The notes: generated by a model not told the origin, from the letters alone. Positions 33,554 through 41,893 are shown, counted from the stretch's first letter. The stretch: DNA of 41,893 bases from Sandaracinobacteroides sayramensis (GCF_022014495.1 NZ_JAKLSQ010000031.1:1-41893); one strand, 5' to 3'. Made by a program: numbers and translations.

Positions 33554-34846
33554 ATGACCAGCAACGCCACCCTTGCAGATGCCGCGCCCGCCGCGCCGGA
33601 AAACTGGTCCCCGCGCGCGCTCTACACCGTCGCCTGCCTCGGCATCACCGCCGGCGTGCAGATGAGCGACATGGGCCTGCAGGCGCTGTCGCTTTCGTCC
33701 ATCCAGCAGAGCTTCGGAATCAGCGACTCCTGGCTCGGCGCGCTGCAGGGGCTGGCCGGCGTGCTGGTGGGCAGCGCCATCGCCATTCCGCTGGCCCGCT
33801 TCGCCGACCGCTTCTCGCGCAAGCGCGTGCTCCTCTGCCTGATCGCCGCCTCCACGGCGATGATGGTGCTGAGCGCGCTCGCCCCCAGCTTCCCGCTGTT
33901 CTTCCTCGGCCGCTCCGCCGCCGGAATCACCGAATTCGCGATGATCCCGCTCGTCTATTCGATGATCCCCGACCTCGCGCCCGAGCGGCACCGGGTCGCC
34001 ACCAACCTCAGCTTCGCGGCGCTGATGGCGCTGGGCGCCAGCGGCGGCTTCTATTTCGGCGGCGCCATCATCGCCACGGCCGACGGGCTGTTCGGCCTGC
34101 CGATCGAGCCCTGGCGCAAGGGCTTCCTGCTCTTGTCCTTCGCCGGCCTGCCGCTGCTGCTGCTCGCCGCCTTCACGCTGGACCCAGCGCGGCGCATCGT
34201 CAGTTCGGACCCGAAGACGACCGGCGCGCTGACGCTGTTCCTGCGGCAGCGCTGGCAGGCGGTCGGCCTGTTCGTCGGCGTGGCGGGGGCGCTGATGGTG
34301 GCGGTGCAGGCGCTCAACCAGTTGATCACGCTGGCGCTGGAGCGCGAGTTCCACGCCGAAGTCGCGCGGATCGGCCAGGCGATGGGCATGATCGTGCTGG
34401 TGACGACCATCGGCTGCCTCCCCATCGCCTGGTTCCTGGACAGGCTGCTGTCGCGGCGCTTCGGGCGGGCGGCGCGGCCGCTCATCATGGGGCTGAGCGC
34501 CGTCGCCGCCATTCCCTTCGCTTTCCTGCTGCTGGCCGCGCCAACGCTGGAACAGGCGCTGATGGCGGTGGCGGCCTTCATGTTCATGACCTGCACGGCG
34601 AACGCCCTCGTCCCCACCATGCTGCAGGATCTGACGCCCGCCACGCTGCGCGCCCGCAGCTTCGCGATCTGGAGCTTCGTCGTCTCCATCTTCAGCGCCA
34701 CGGGGCCGCTGCTGGCCGGCACGCTGTCTGACCGGGTGACCGGCAACCACCTGCTGAACGCCATCACCCTGACGGCGATCCCGGCGCTGGCGATTTCCGC
34801 CACCTGCGCCGTGCGCTCGTTCCTCAGGGCGCGGGCGGAGGGGTAG
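33554..34846 (+). CDS. major facilitator superfamily transporter
   Basis: A 430-residue integral membrane carrier with about twelve hydrophobic segments. The family motif A between helices 2 and 3 is LARFADRFSRKRVLL, and the TM4 region is SAAGITEFAMIPLVYSMIPD. The cytoplasmic mid loop holds DPARRIVSSDPKTTG before helix 7. It is a proton-linked uptake or export carrier; the substrate is not seen. Close to the siderophore receptor (divergent), it could export the siderophore or import a degradation product. Its 3' end overlaps the convergent peptidase gene by 23 nt (34824-34846). Confidence 0.9.
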   Translation: MTSNATLADAAPAAPENWSPRALYTVACLGITAGVQMSDMGLQALSLSSIQQSFGISDSWLGALQGLAGVLVGSAIAIPLARFADRFSRKRVLLCLIAASTAMMVLSALAPSFPLFFLGRSAAGITEFAMIPLVYSMIPDLAPERHRVATNLSFAALMALGASGGFYFGGAIIATADGLFGLPIEPWRKGFLLLSFAGLPLLLLAAFTLDPARRIVSSDPKTTGALTLFLRQRWQAVGLFVGVAGALMVAVQALNQLITLALEREFHAEVARIGQAMGMIVLVTTIGCLPIAWFLDRLLSRRFGRAARPLIMGLSAVAAIPFAFLLLAAPTLEQALMAVAAFMFMTCTANALVPTMLQDLTPATLRARSFAIWSFVVSIFSATGPLLAGTLSDRVTGNHLLNAITLTAIPALAISATCAVRSFLRARAEG

Positions 34847-36950
34847 CGCCGCCGACGCAGTGCCGGGCGAAGGCCCAGAGAGTGGAGACTTCGGCGAAAC
34901 GGCTGTCGAGGTCCCCGCTCGACTGGTGGCCGCTGTCGGGGTGGAGCCACAGCAGGGCCGGGCTGCCGCCGGCCGCGCGATGGCGGATGTTGGCGATCAG
35001 CTTCCCCGGCTCCCAATAGGGCACGCGGTCGTCCTTCAGCCCTGCCGTGCACAGCAAGGGCGGGTAAGCGCCGGGGCCGACATTCTCGTAAGGGGAAATG
35101 GAGGCGATATAGTCATAGGCTTGCGGGTCCGAGAGCGGATCGCCCCAGTCGGGGCGGAACAGCGGCACCAGCGGGTGTTCGGCGTCGCTCATGGTGTTCA
35201 GCATGTCGACGAAGGGCACCTGCGCGATCACCCCGGCCCACATCGACGGCTCGATGTTCATCGCCCCGCACACCAGCAGCCCGCCGGCCGAGCCGCCATG
35301 CGCCACGATCTTGCCCGGCGCGGCGAGGCCGGCTTCCTGAAGGTGCCGGGCGCAGGCGATGAAGTCGGTCATGGAATTGCGCTTCCGCATCCGCCGCCCT
35401 TCCAGGAACCAGCGCCGGCCCTTTTCCGAACCGCCGCGCACATGGGCGATGGCGTAGCGGAAGCCCGCGTCCACCAGCACGGTCGCCGGCAGGGAGAAGA
35501 GCGGCTCGCTGGAGAAGCCATAGGCGCCATAGCCCGTCAGCAGCAGCGGCGCCGGGGCGTTCTCCATGTCCCGGCGCGACAGCAGCGTGATCGGCACCAT
35601 CGCCCCGTCCAGCGCCCTCGCCTCCAGCCGCTCGACGACATAATTTTCCGGGTCGAAGCCGCGCAGCCTTTCCTGCCCCACCGTGCGGCGGGCGCCGGTT
35701 GCAAGCTCGATGTCGATCCAGCGCGGCGGGTTGGCCGGCGTCTGATGCACGATGCGCACCTGCCCTGCCCCATATTCCTGCGCCGGCAGAAGCTGGATGG
35801 CGTAAGCGGGGTCGTCGAAGCCGATCAGCTTCTCGGCGCCGTCGGCCTGCATCAGCACCAGCCGGTGCAGGCCGTCCACCCGCTCCAGCCGCACCAGCGC
35901 TTCGGCGAAGGGCAGGATGGCGACGATCTGCACGCCTTCGCGGTGCGGCACCAGTTCGCCCAGCGCCTCGAAGCCGCTCATCCCCAGCGCCAGCAGCTTG
36001 CGGTCGATGGCGGCGTCTTCGTCCGTCAGCAGCAGCAGCATTCCGGCCCATTCGTTCACTTCATAGGTCACGCCCCGCCGGCGCGGGCGGACGACCATCG
36101 GCTCGGCCTCTTCCGCGTCGGCGGCGATCAGCCGCACCTCGGCCATGTCCGGCCCGGCCATGGTCAGCGCCACGAAGCTGTCGGCGGCGGTGCGGGCCAC
36201 ATGCAGGAAGATCGCCGGATCCTGCTCTTCATAGACCAGCGCCGCCTCGCCGCCTTCCACGGGCGTGCGGTAGACACGGGTGGGCCGGCTGTGCGCGTCC
36301 CGCCAGATCCAGAACAGATGGCGGGAGGACGGCGAGAAGGTGAAGCCGCGATAGCCGAAGGCGTCGCCCTCCACGAGGACGCGGATCTCGCCCGTCCGCA
36401 TGTCCAGCCGGCAGATGCGGTGTCGGTCGTTGCCCACCAGATCCTCGGCCCAGGCGAAGTAGCGGTCGTCCGGGCTGTGCTGATGCTCGATCGCCCGGTA
36501 ATAGGCATGGCCCTCGGCGCGCGCCGCCTCGTCGAACAGCAGCGGCTCCTCTCCTGTGGCCGAAGTGCGGGTGAAGATTCGATGCGCGCCGCCCGCCGGA
36601 ATCCGGAAGCTGTAGCGCCACCCCCTCGACGAGACCGGCAGCGGAATGTCGATTTCCGGCGCCAGCGCGTGCATTCGCGCGTTGAAATCGGCGGCGAGCG
36701 GGGCGAGCGGCCGCAGCATCGCCTCCGCATAAGCCATCTCGGCCTGCAGATGCGCGCGCAGCCTCGGCGGCAGCCCCTCCATCGTGCGCGAGCCGGACTC
36801 GGGGATGAACTTCATCCAGGCATAGGGGTCGTTCCGCTGCCGCCCCAGTTGCACGATCTCATGGTCCAGGCGCGGTGCCTCGGGCGCGGCGATGCCCGGC
36901 CAGACGGGTCGGGGGGCGGAAGGCTCGGGAAGTGCAGGCATGGCCACCAT
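34824..36950 (-). CDS. prolyl-oligopeptidase family (S9A) peptidase, oligopeptidase-B-like
   Basis: About 708 residues from the ATG at 36950 (a second ATG lies at 36941). The N-terminal seven-blade beta-propeller covers most of residues 60-430; RNDPYAWMKF near the start is the characteristic entry motif. The C-terminal alpha/beta-hydrolase domain has the nucleophile in AHGGSAGGLL (Ser at about residue 551), an Asp in KDDRVPYWEP (about 641) and a His in DSGHQSSG (about 673). Such enzymes cleave short peptides, after Arg/Lys in the oligopeptidase B branch. There is no signal peptide, so it is cytoplasmic. Proximity to a siderophore receptor and MFS gene suggests peptide or peptide-siderophore processing; inferred. 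Divergent from araC. Confidence 0.93.
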   Translation of the reverse strand: MVAMPALPEPSAPRPVWPGIAAPEAPRLDHEIVQLGRQRNDPYAWMKFIPESGSRTMEGLPPRLRAHLQAEMAYAEAMLRPLAPLAADFNARMHALAPEIDIPLPVSSRGWRYSFRIPAGGAHRIFTRTSATGEEPLLFDEAARAEGHAYYRAIEHQHSPDDRYFAWAEDLVGNDRHRICRLDMRTGEIRVLVEGDAFGYRGFTFSPSSRHLFWIWRDAHSRPTRVYRTPVEGGEAALVYEEQDPAIFLHVARTAADSFVALTMAGPDMAEVRLIAADAEEAEPMVVRPRRRGVTYEVNEWAGMLLLLTDEDAAIDRKLLALGMSGFEALGELVPHREGVQIVAILPFAEALVRLERVDGLHRLVLMQADGAEKLIGFDDPAYAIQLLPAQEYGAGQVRIVHQTPANPPRWIDIELATGARRTVGQERLRGFDPENYVVERLEARALDGAMVPITLLSRRDMENAPAPLLLTGYGAYGFSSEPLFSLPATVLVDAGFRYAIAHVRGGSEKGRRWFLEGRRMRKRNSMTDFIACARHLQEAGLAAPGKIVAHGGSAGGLLVCGAMNIEPSMWAGVIAQVPFVDMLNTMSDAEHPLVPLFRPDWGDPLSDPQAYDYIASISPYENVGPGAYPPLLCTAGLKDDRVPYWEPGKLIANIRHRAAGGSPALLWLHPDSGHQSSGDLDSRFAEVSTLWAFARHCVGGATPPPAP

Positions 36951-37049
36951 CGTCAAAGGGATTTCAGGCCCGCCCGCATAGCATGGCGCGAGCGCCGCGT
37001 GACGCCATTCGGGCCGAACTTCCGGCCGGCAGGGCCAATTTCGCGAGTC

Positions 37050-37069
37050 TCTTGCAATTATCTTGCAAT
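37050..37069. promoter_or_regulatory. direct-repeat operator TCTTGCAAT x2 before araC
   Basis: TCTTGCAAT at 37050-37058 and 37061-37069, starting 11 bp apart. The repeats lie between the peptidase start (36950) and the araC start (37124). Direct repeats at one-turn spacing are typical for AraC-family sites, so it may be the autoregulatory or divergent-promoter operator. Confidence 0.5.
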
Positions 37070-37123
37070 AGCATAAAAATGGCCCGTTCCACCCAGAGCG
37101 CCCCACATCGTCGAAATCAGGCC

Positions 37124-37891
37124 ATGAAGCACAGCAGCGACATTCTCGGCAGCGATCGGCCCGTGCTGGCGCTTCACGACGAATATCCGGCCGGCTTCGT
37201 CGACCCGATGCACCGCCACCGGCATGTGCAGATCCTCTACGCCTGCACCGGGATCATGGCGGTGCGCACCGCGCGCGCCAGCTATGTCGTGCCGCCGAAC
37301 CGGGCCTTGTGGATTCCGTCCGGGGTCGATCATGAAGTCCGCTGCCGCAGCGCCGTCTCGCTCCGCACACTGTATCTCCGGCCAGACGATCTGCCTCCGA
37401 ACAGCATGGGCGGCGCGGCGCCGAGCCGGGTGTTCGAAGTCTCCGCCCTGCTGCGGGCGCTCATCCTGGAAATGGGGGAGCTGGGCACCGACTATCCGCT
37501 GGAAGGCCGGGCCGGGCATGTCGTGTCGCTGCTGCTGGACGAGATCGACCGCATCCCCGGCACGCGGCACGAGCTTTCCATGCCCGGCGACCCGCGCCTG
37601 CTGCGGGTCTGCGGCAGCCTGCTGGAGCACCCCTCCGACCCGCGCGACATAGACGAGTGGGCGCGGGTGGCCGGCATGGGGCGGCGCACCTTCACCCGCT
37701 CGTTCAAGCGCGAGACCGGCGTCGGCTTCGCCATGTGGCGGCAGCAGGCGCGGCTGATGGAAGCGATGGCGCTCCTCGCCTCGGGCACGCCCATCGCCCA
37801 GGTGGCGTTCGAGGTAGGCTATGACAGCCCCAGCAGCTTCAGCGCCATGTTCCGCCGCGCCTTCGGCGTGTCCCCCAGCCGCTACAGCTGA
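37124..37891 (+). CDS. AraC-family transcriptional regulator
   Basis: A 255-residue regulator. The N-terminal cupin domain starts HDEYPAGFVDPMHRHRHVQI with a conserved-looking HRH pair and VVPPNRALWIPSGVDHEV. The C-terminal double helix-turn-helix is residues 155-255: DEWARVAGMGRRTFTRSFKR, then FEVGYDSPSSFSAMFRRAFG, then SPSRYS, the canonical AraC signature. The ATG at 37124 is annotated; an earlier one at 37079 is possible. It is divergent from the S9 peptidase and is the likely activator of that gene and perhaps of the siderophore receptor. Confidence 0.93.
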   Translation: MKHSSDILGSDRPVLALHDEYPAGFVDPMHRHRHVQILYACTGIMAVRTARASYVVPPNRALWIPSGVDHEVRCRSAVSLRTLYLRPDDLPPNSMGGAAPSRVFEVSALLRALILEMGELGTDYPLEGRAGHVVSLLLDEIDRIPGTRHELSMPGDPRLLRVCGSLLEHPSDPRDIDEWARVAGMGRRTFTRSFKRETGVGFAMWRQQARLMEAMALLASGTPIAQVAFEVGYDSPSSFSAMFRRAFGVSPSRYS

Positions 37892-37973
37892 TCCCTTTCC
37901 AGCACTTCAAGGCACCGGCGCGCAGCACCCCGTCGCCCGGGAAGCAGCAGGGCAAGGTCCATCCGGCGCCCAT

Positions 37974-38011
37974 CCGCACGGCCTTTACCCTGTCGAAAGG
38001 GCGCCGTGCGG
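37974..38011 (+). terminator. hairpin downstream of araC
   Basis: CCGCACGGC (37974-37982) pairs perfectly with GCCGTGCGG (38003-38011), and inner CCTTT/AAAGG bases can add to the stem. It lies 83 nt after the araC stop. A second hairpin, GGGATGG...CCATCCC, follows at 38034-38067. No U-tract is seen. Confidence 0.55.
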
Positions 38012-38033
38012 CCGCGCATGCCTCGCTATCCGC

Positions 38034-38067
38034 GGGATGGCGCTTCGCGCGAAAGCGCCGCCATCCC
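38034..38067. terminator. second hairpin in the araC-FHA gap
   Basis: GGGATGG (38034-38040) pairs with CCATCCC (38061-38067). A short CTTCGCGCGAAAG inner palindrome lies between the arms. The rest of the 357-bp gap 37892-38248 holds the palindromic repeat at 38102-38192 and no gene. Confidence 0.45.
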
Positions 38068-38101
38068 GACGAGACCCACGCCGCCTCCGCGTCCAGCTTT
38101 C

Positions 38102-38192
38102 CCCTTCGTCCCCCCGGGCTTGACCCGGGGTCCAGCTTCCCCGCCAGCGTCGGCAAGAAGCGGGATCCTGGGTCAAGCCCGGGATGACGGAA
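38102..38192. repeat. two-armed CCCGGG palindromic intergenic element (inverted copy)
   Basis: The reverse complement of the element at 10470-10560 with few differences: CCCCCGGGCTTGACCCGGGG then CCAGCTT, a linker with GCAAGAAGCGGGATCC, and GGGTCAAGCCCGGGATGACG. It lies between araC and the convergent haemagglutinin-like gene. Confidence 0.85.
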
Positions 38193-38248
38193 AATATATC
38201 CATTACGTCTATGAATTCTCAATCCAGGGGCAAGGGCTTTCGCCTGCC

Positions 38249-41200
38249 TTACTCGCCGAACCCGGCGAAGGTGACCGTGACGATGGTCGGGATCTCGGTG
38301 CGAACCTGCGGCCGCGACCGTTCGGCAAGCTGGGCCGCCTCGTTGACGATCGCGCTGGTCGCGGCCGAGGCGGCATTCAGCGCTCCGACATTCACCGCGG
38401 GCACCTGCGGAATGCCGACGGCGTCGCCCGACACCTCGATATTGGCGGCGTTCACGACGCGCAGCGCGGCGATGTTGATGTCGCCGACCACGCGAATGCC
38501 GGCGTCGCCCGCATTCACCTCGCCGAAGAAGGCCAGCAGGTCCATGCGGCTCGGACGCCGGTCGGGATCGCGCCCCTCGAAGGCGTCGAGCACACCGATG
38601 CCGGCGCCGGTCGACAAGCCGAACACATTGATGCCGATGCGCCCTGCCACATCGCTGACGAAGCTGAGCGGCACGTTGCTGACATTGGTCTTGGCGCCGA
38701 TGCCGGCGGTGATGTCGCCGTTCGACGTCCACATCAGCACGTCGCCGCCCTGCAGGGTGAATATCCGCGAGCGATCCAGCGAGATCGTGTTGTTGGCCAG
38801 CAGCGAGATGTTCCCGCCGCGCCGCGTGAGGACGCCGGCGCTGTCGAGCGCGATATATTCCGCCAGCGGATTGCCGAGCGCGATCTGGCCGTAAGGCGCG
38901 ATCAGATCGATCGAGCCGCCCGAGCGGCTTTCGATCATTCCCGTGCGGACGAAGATATCCCCGCCCAGCGGATTCATCGACCGATCGAGGTCGGCCGCGG
39001 CCGGGAACATGAGGTGCAGCGCGGAATAGCCGCGGGTATATTGCTGGAAGCGCCGGCTGGAGGGGTCGTTGTAGTCGATGCCGGTCTCCCGCAATTCCTG
39101 CAGCAGCACGTCGTTCAGGAAATCCCGCCGCGCCGTTTCCGGCAGGCTGGCGAACAGCGCCAGGCGATTGTCGGCGGTCACCTCATCGAAGCCGCGCCCG
39201 GCCAGCCAGTCCTCCAGTTCCTTCTCGTAGGTGTGCACCACCTTGCCCTGGTTGGTGGGGTGGGACAGGCCGAATTCCGGGTTGGCGAGATTGGCCGGGT
39301 CCAGATACAGCGCGGCGAAACCGGCATGATCCGCGCCTTGCGCGGTTCCCGCCAGAAGGTTGATGTCCGCGCCCACATCGGCCAGCGCATGGTTGGTCCG
39401 TATGGCATTATAGGGGTCGGACGCCAGCGAAGCGGCATTGCCGAGGCTGCGGACCGCGCTGCCGTTGCCGCTGAGCGGATCCCAGTTGCGGCCGGCTTCC
39501 ACCCACAGGTTCCCGGCGCCCAGGATGGTCATCCGGCCGCGGTCGACGATGATGTCGCGGCCGGCATGGACGGTGGATATCCCCGCCGCGTCCGCATGGG
39601 TGATTTCCAGTATCGGGCGCAGCAGATCGGTTCCCGCATAGATGTCCACGGGCTTGGGCGAAGTCAGTATCCACGAGCTGTAGATTTCGGCGCCGTTGCG
39701 GATCGAGCCGGCAAGGGCGACGATGCGCAGCGGTTCCGGGTCGTCGGCATGCAGCAGTTCGTAACCGCGATAGAAATTGTTGCCGACCGTGGCGTTGGTG
39801 TCGCGCCAGGGGTCCAGCAGGATGGACACGGTGGTCACGCCCTGTGCCGTCAGCGGCGCCAGCGCATTGCGGATATAGGCGGTGCCGGTGTCGTCCAGAA
39901 CCAGGTTGTTCATACGCAGGTCGATATCGCCCGCCGCCAGCAGTCGCAGCGTGCCGCTGGGGGCGGCGGACAGGCGGATATCGCGGCTGTTCGGCAAGGA
40001 GATATCGCCGGACAGCGCCGCCAGTTCGAAGGTTCCGGGGGCATAGGTGGAGACGGCGAGATAGCCCGTCGGGACGGACGGCCCCGTCGGCGGCTGCGGC
40101 GGCCGGATGCGGAAGGCGGCGTTGCGGTTGTCGCGGGTCAGCGCGGTCGCCGCCCAGGCGTTGTTGAGATAGGAGACGTCGCCGCCGGCCGACAGGCCGG
40201 AGATCGCCGCCCGCGCGCTGTAGCCGACGAAGGCGGAGCCGGTGGCGGTGGTGGAGGTATTGCCCGTGCCCGTGGAGCAGGCTCCGGGCAGATTCTCGCA
40301 GAGCTGCGGCTGCATCATCAGGTCATAGACGCCCTCGATCGTCACATCGCGCGCCGCGCGCAATTCCACCACGCCGTCCATCAGCCCGAACAGCGGGTTA
40401 TGGCCACGTTTCTGGGTGCCGGGGTTGGTGGCAAAATAGTTCTGGACGACGATGTCGGCGATCTGCCCTTCGCCGATCGCTCCGCCCGCGGCGATGCGCG
40501 CATCGCCGCCGCCCAGCACGAAGGCGCCGCCGCGCAGGTCTCCGCCGGCGCGCAGGGCGAGATCGCCGCCGCCGCGCACCACCAGATCGGAGGCGTTGCC
40601 GATGCCGCCGACGGCGCTCGTCAGATGGCCGGTCGTTGGCAGCGCCACGGCGAGATCGACGACATCCCGCCCCGCCCGGACATCGACATTGCCGCCGCCG
40701 AGCGCGCCCACCCCATGCTGGAAGTTGCGATAGACGATCGACCAGCTCGTCTGTTCGCGCAGGATGCTGTTGCGCGGGTCGCCCGTCCAGTCGGCGGCGC
40801 CATGGCGGAACAGCCAGGCGGACGGCGATTGGGCGACCAGCGGCGACACGATGTCGCGCCCCGCCTTCAGGGAGACGTTGCCGCCCAGCGTCGGGAACTC
40901 GCCCAGCACCCGGTCGCTGTCGTTGACCTTGCGATCGACATAGGCGCTGGTGTCGAAGCCCGGGGCCGCCGCCGTGCGGCGGCCCGCGGTGTAGGTCACC
41001 GATTCATTGCCAAGCTTCAGGTCGCGCCCGGCCCGCACGGCGATATCGCCGGTGCCGGTGCGCACGATGCGGCCGGTGCCGGTGAAGGGCGGAAGATCGC
41101 CCGGGAAGGTCAGGCCGCCCGGGAAGGCATCCGCCGGCACGACATATCCGGCCGGAAGATTGCCGTTGATCGCAACCAGCGTCACCCCGGCGGGAACGAC

Positions 41201-41893
41201 ATTGTAGGGAAAGCCCCACGACCCGTAATACCATTGGCCAGTCGACGACTGGGCTGCGCTGATCGACGAGGGCATCTGCCAGGCGGCGGCGGGCGTGACC
41301 GGCAAAATGTCCGTCAGCGCCCGAGCCCTGTCGAGCGGCTGGCCGCCGGCGATGACGGTCGGCGGCAACCGCTCGATCAACTCGCCAAGCGCGATATCGC
41401 CGCCCGCCTCCAGCCCGATATCGAAGGATTGGCCGTCGGCCAGGGCGGCATCTGCCGCGGTGCTGGCGAAGCCGTCGGAGACATTGGCTTCGATGCGCAG
41501 GTCGCCGCCGGCTTCCAGCCCGAAATACCCGCCGCCCGCAATGCGCGAGAGATCGACATCGGCGGCGACCAGCAGGTCGCCCCCGGCGCGCACGATCACC
41601 CCCGCGCCGCGATCCCAGCCGGCGGGCGCCGTGCCGGAAGCCAGCCAGGCGCCCGCGTCGCCCACGAAGGCGTCGACCAGCGCGGCGTCCACCGTCGCGG
41701 CGTCATAGACGCGGCTTCCCACCAGCAGCTTCTGCCGCGCGCCGGTGACGGTGGCCGAAAGCTCGACGCCGGCCGTCCGGTCCGCGCGCACGATCAGCCG
41801 GCCGCCGCCTTCGCGGCCGCCGCCAAGCTCGATCGAGGCGCCGGGAGCCAGCACCGCCCGGCCTTCATCGGCCGCCAGCGTGACGCGCCCGGA
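38249..41893 (-). CDS. filamentous-haemagglutinin-like protein (C-terminal part, cut by the window edge)
   Basis: At least 1,214 residues; the frame is still open at the window's right edge, so the N-terminus with its signal peptide and TPS domain lies outside. The sequence is rich in beta-helix-type repeats such as VRAGGDLLVAADVDLSR, FGLEAGGDLRIEA and LRAGGDLRGGAFVLGGGDAR. The stretch FQHGVGALGGGNVDVRAGRD is a hallmark of the DUF3739 haemagglutinin group, and the chain ends VTVTFAGFGE. Such proteins are very large surface or secreted adhesins exported by two-partner secretion. No transporter (TpsB) gene is in view. Two Cys residues (CENLPGAC) may form a disulfide. Family call secure, function inferred. 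Confidence 0.88.
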   Translation of the reverse strand, partial: SGRVTLAADEGRAVLAPGASIELGGGREGGGRLIVRADRTAGVELSATVTGARQKLLVGSRVYDAATVDAALVDAFVGDAGAWLASGTAPAGWDRGAGVIVRAGGDLLVAADVDLSRIAGGGYFGLEAGGDLRIEANVSDGFASTAADAALADGQSFDIGLEAGGDIALGELIERLPPTVIAGGQPLDRARALTDILPVTPAAAWQMPSSISAAQSSTGQWYYGSWGFPYNVVPAGVTLVAINGNLPAGYVVPADAFPGGLTFPGDLPPFTGTGRIVRTGTGDIAVRAGRDLKLGNESVTYTAGRRTAAAPGFDTSAYVDRKVNDSDRVLGEFPTLGGNVSLKAGRDIVSPLVAQSPSAWLFRHGAADWTGDPRNSILREQTSWSIVYRNFQHGVGALGGGNVDVRAGRDVVDLAVALPTTGHLTSAVGGIGNASDLVVRGGGDLALRAGGDLRGGAFVLGGGDARIAAGGAIGEGQIADIVVQNYFATNPGTQKRGHNPLFGLMDGVVELRAARDVTIEGVYDLMMQPQLCENLPGACSTGTGNTSTTATGSAFVGYSARAAISGLSAGGDVSYLNNAWAATALTRDNRNAAFRIRPPQPPTGPSVPTGYLAVSTYAPGTFELAALSGDISLPNSRDIRLSAAPSGTLRLLAAGDIDLRMNNLVLDDTGTAYIRNALAPLTAQGVTTVSILLDPWRDTNATVGNNFYRGYELLHADDPEPLRIVALAGSIRNGAEIYSSWILTSPKPVDIYAGTDLLRPILEITHADAAGISTVHAGRDIIVDRGRMTILGAGNLWVEAGRNWDPLSGNGSAVRSLGNAASLASDPYNAIRTNHALADVGADINLLAGTAQGADHAGFAALYLDPANLANPEFGLSHPTNQGKVVHTYEKELEDWLAGRGFDEVTADNRLALFASLPETARRDFLNDVLLQELRETGIDYNDPSSRRFQQYTRGYSALHLMFPAAADLDRSMNPLGGDIFVRTGMIESRSGGSIDLIAPYGQIALGNPLAEYIALDSAGVLTRRGGNISLLANNTISLDRSRIFTLQGGDVLMWTSNGDITAGIGAKTNVSNVPLSFVSDVAGRIGINVFGLSTGAGIGVLDAFEGRDPDRRPSRMDLLAFFGEVNAGDAGIRVVGDINIAALRVVNAANIEVSGDAVGIPQVPAVNVGALNAASAATSAIVNEAAQLAERSRPQVRTEIPTIVTVTFAGFGE

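Noticed and set aside
34860-37076. A 738-codon plus-strand open frame opposite the S9 peptidase
   Set aside because: It is a His/Gln/Arg-rich shadow; the peptidase catalytic triad is on the minus strand.
38249-41893. CRISPR array or tandem repeat in the repetitive far-right region
   Set aside because: The repetition is at the protein level (beta-helix units with varied codons); no exact direct repeats with regular spacers were seen.

Overview
The window is high-GC DNA from an alphaproteobacterium, most likely a sphingomonad (Sphingomonadales). The grounds are a CrtY/CrtI/CrtB/CrtZ carotenoid set, an otsB-GH15-otsA trehalose operon, two TonB-dependent receptors with 'VVTARR' N-termini, many four-base start/stop overlaps, and a palindromic intergenic repeat built on CCCGGGnnnnnCCCGGG. 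The genus is inference; no 16S gene is present.

Layout. (1) 122-4770: a YqhA-like membrane protein, a large exported TPR protein and uvrB. (2) 4892-10461: carotenoid locus: crtZ (+), an operon crtY-crtI-crtB-GNAT (-), and a sterol-desaturase-type membrane di-iron enzyme divergent from crtY. (3) 10591-13119: mltB-like transglycosylase, rlpA and tmk, overlapping on the minus strand. (4) 13263-17265: otsB, a GH15 glycosidase and otsA, joined by ATGA overlaps. (5) 17352-17441: tRNA-Ser(UGA), followed at once by the C-terminal remnant of a site-specific recombinase, then tetR, an alpha/beta hydrolase, a glutathione S-transferase and a possible LysR remnant. This looks like a decayed integration site. 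(6) 20295-31139: an accessory catabolic cluster: DJ-1/PfpI protein, an 896-aa MalT-type LuxR regulator, a DAO-family flavoprotein, a Rieske oxygenase with SnoaL-like and SRPBCC proteins, a second Rieske oxygenase on the opposite strand, a TonB-dependent receptor and a second SRPBCC protein. (7) 31211-37891: a siderophore-type TonB receptor, an MFS transporter, an oligopeptidase-B-like peptidase and an AraC regulator. (8) 38249 to the window end: the C-terminal part of a very large filamentous-haemagglutinin-like protein.

How the parts fit. The crt genes would convert geranylgeranyl diphosphate (crtE is not in the window) to phytoene, lycopene, beta-carotene and hydroxylated xanthophylls. The ots genes make trehalose. 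Cluster 6 looks like an uptake-plus-oxidation system for an unidentified small organic substrate: one receptor, two Rieske oxygenase subunits, one flavin oxidase and three small alpha+beta-barrel (NTF2/SRPBCC) proteins, but no ferredoxin or reductase. Four intergenic sites in this cluster share a CCC(C/T)TTT(G/T)GTT element, at 62 and 63 nt before two of the start codons. I propose that the LuxR protein in the cluster controls them. Module 7 looks like iron or peptide-siderophore acquisition.

The carotenoid, trehalose, uvrB, tmk and tRNA calls are firm. The substrate of the Rieske cluster, the regulatory sites and the island boundaries are inference from sequence read by eye.
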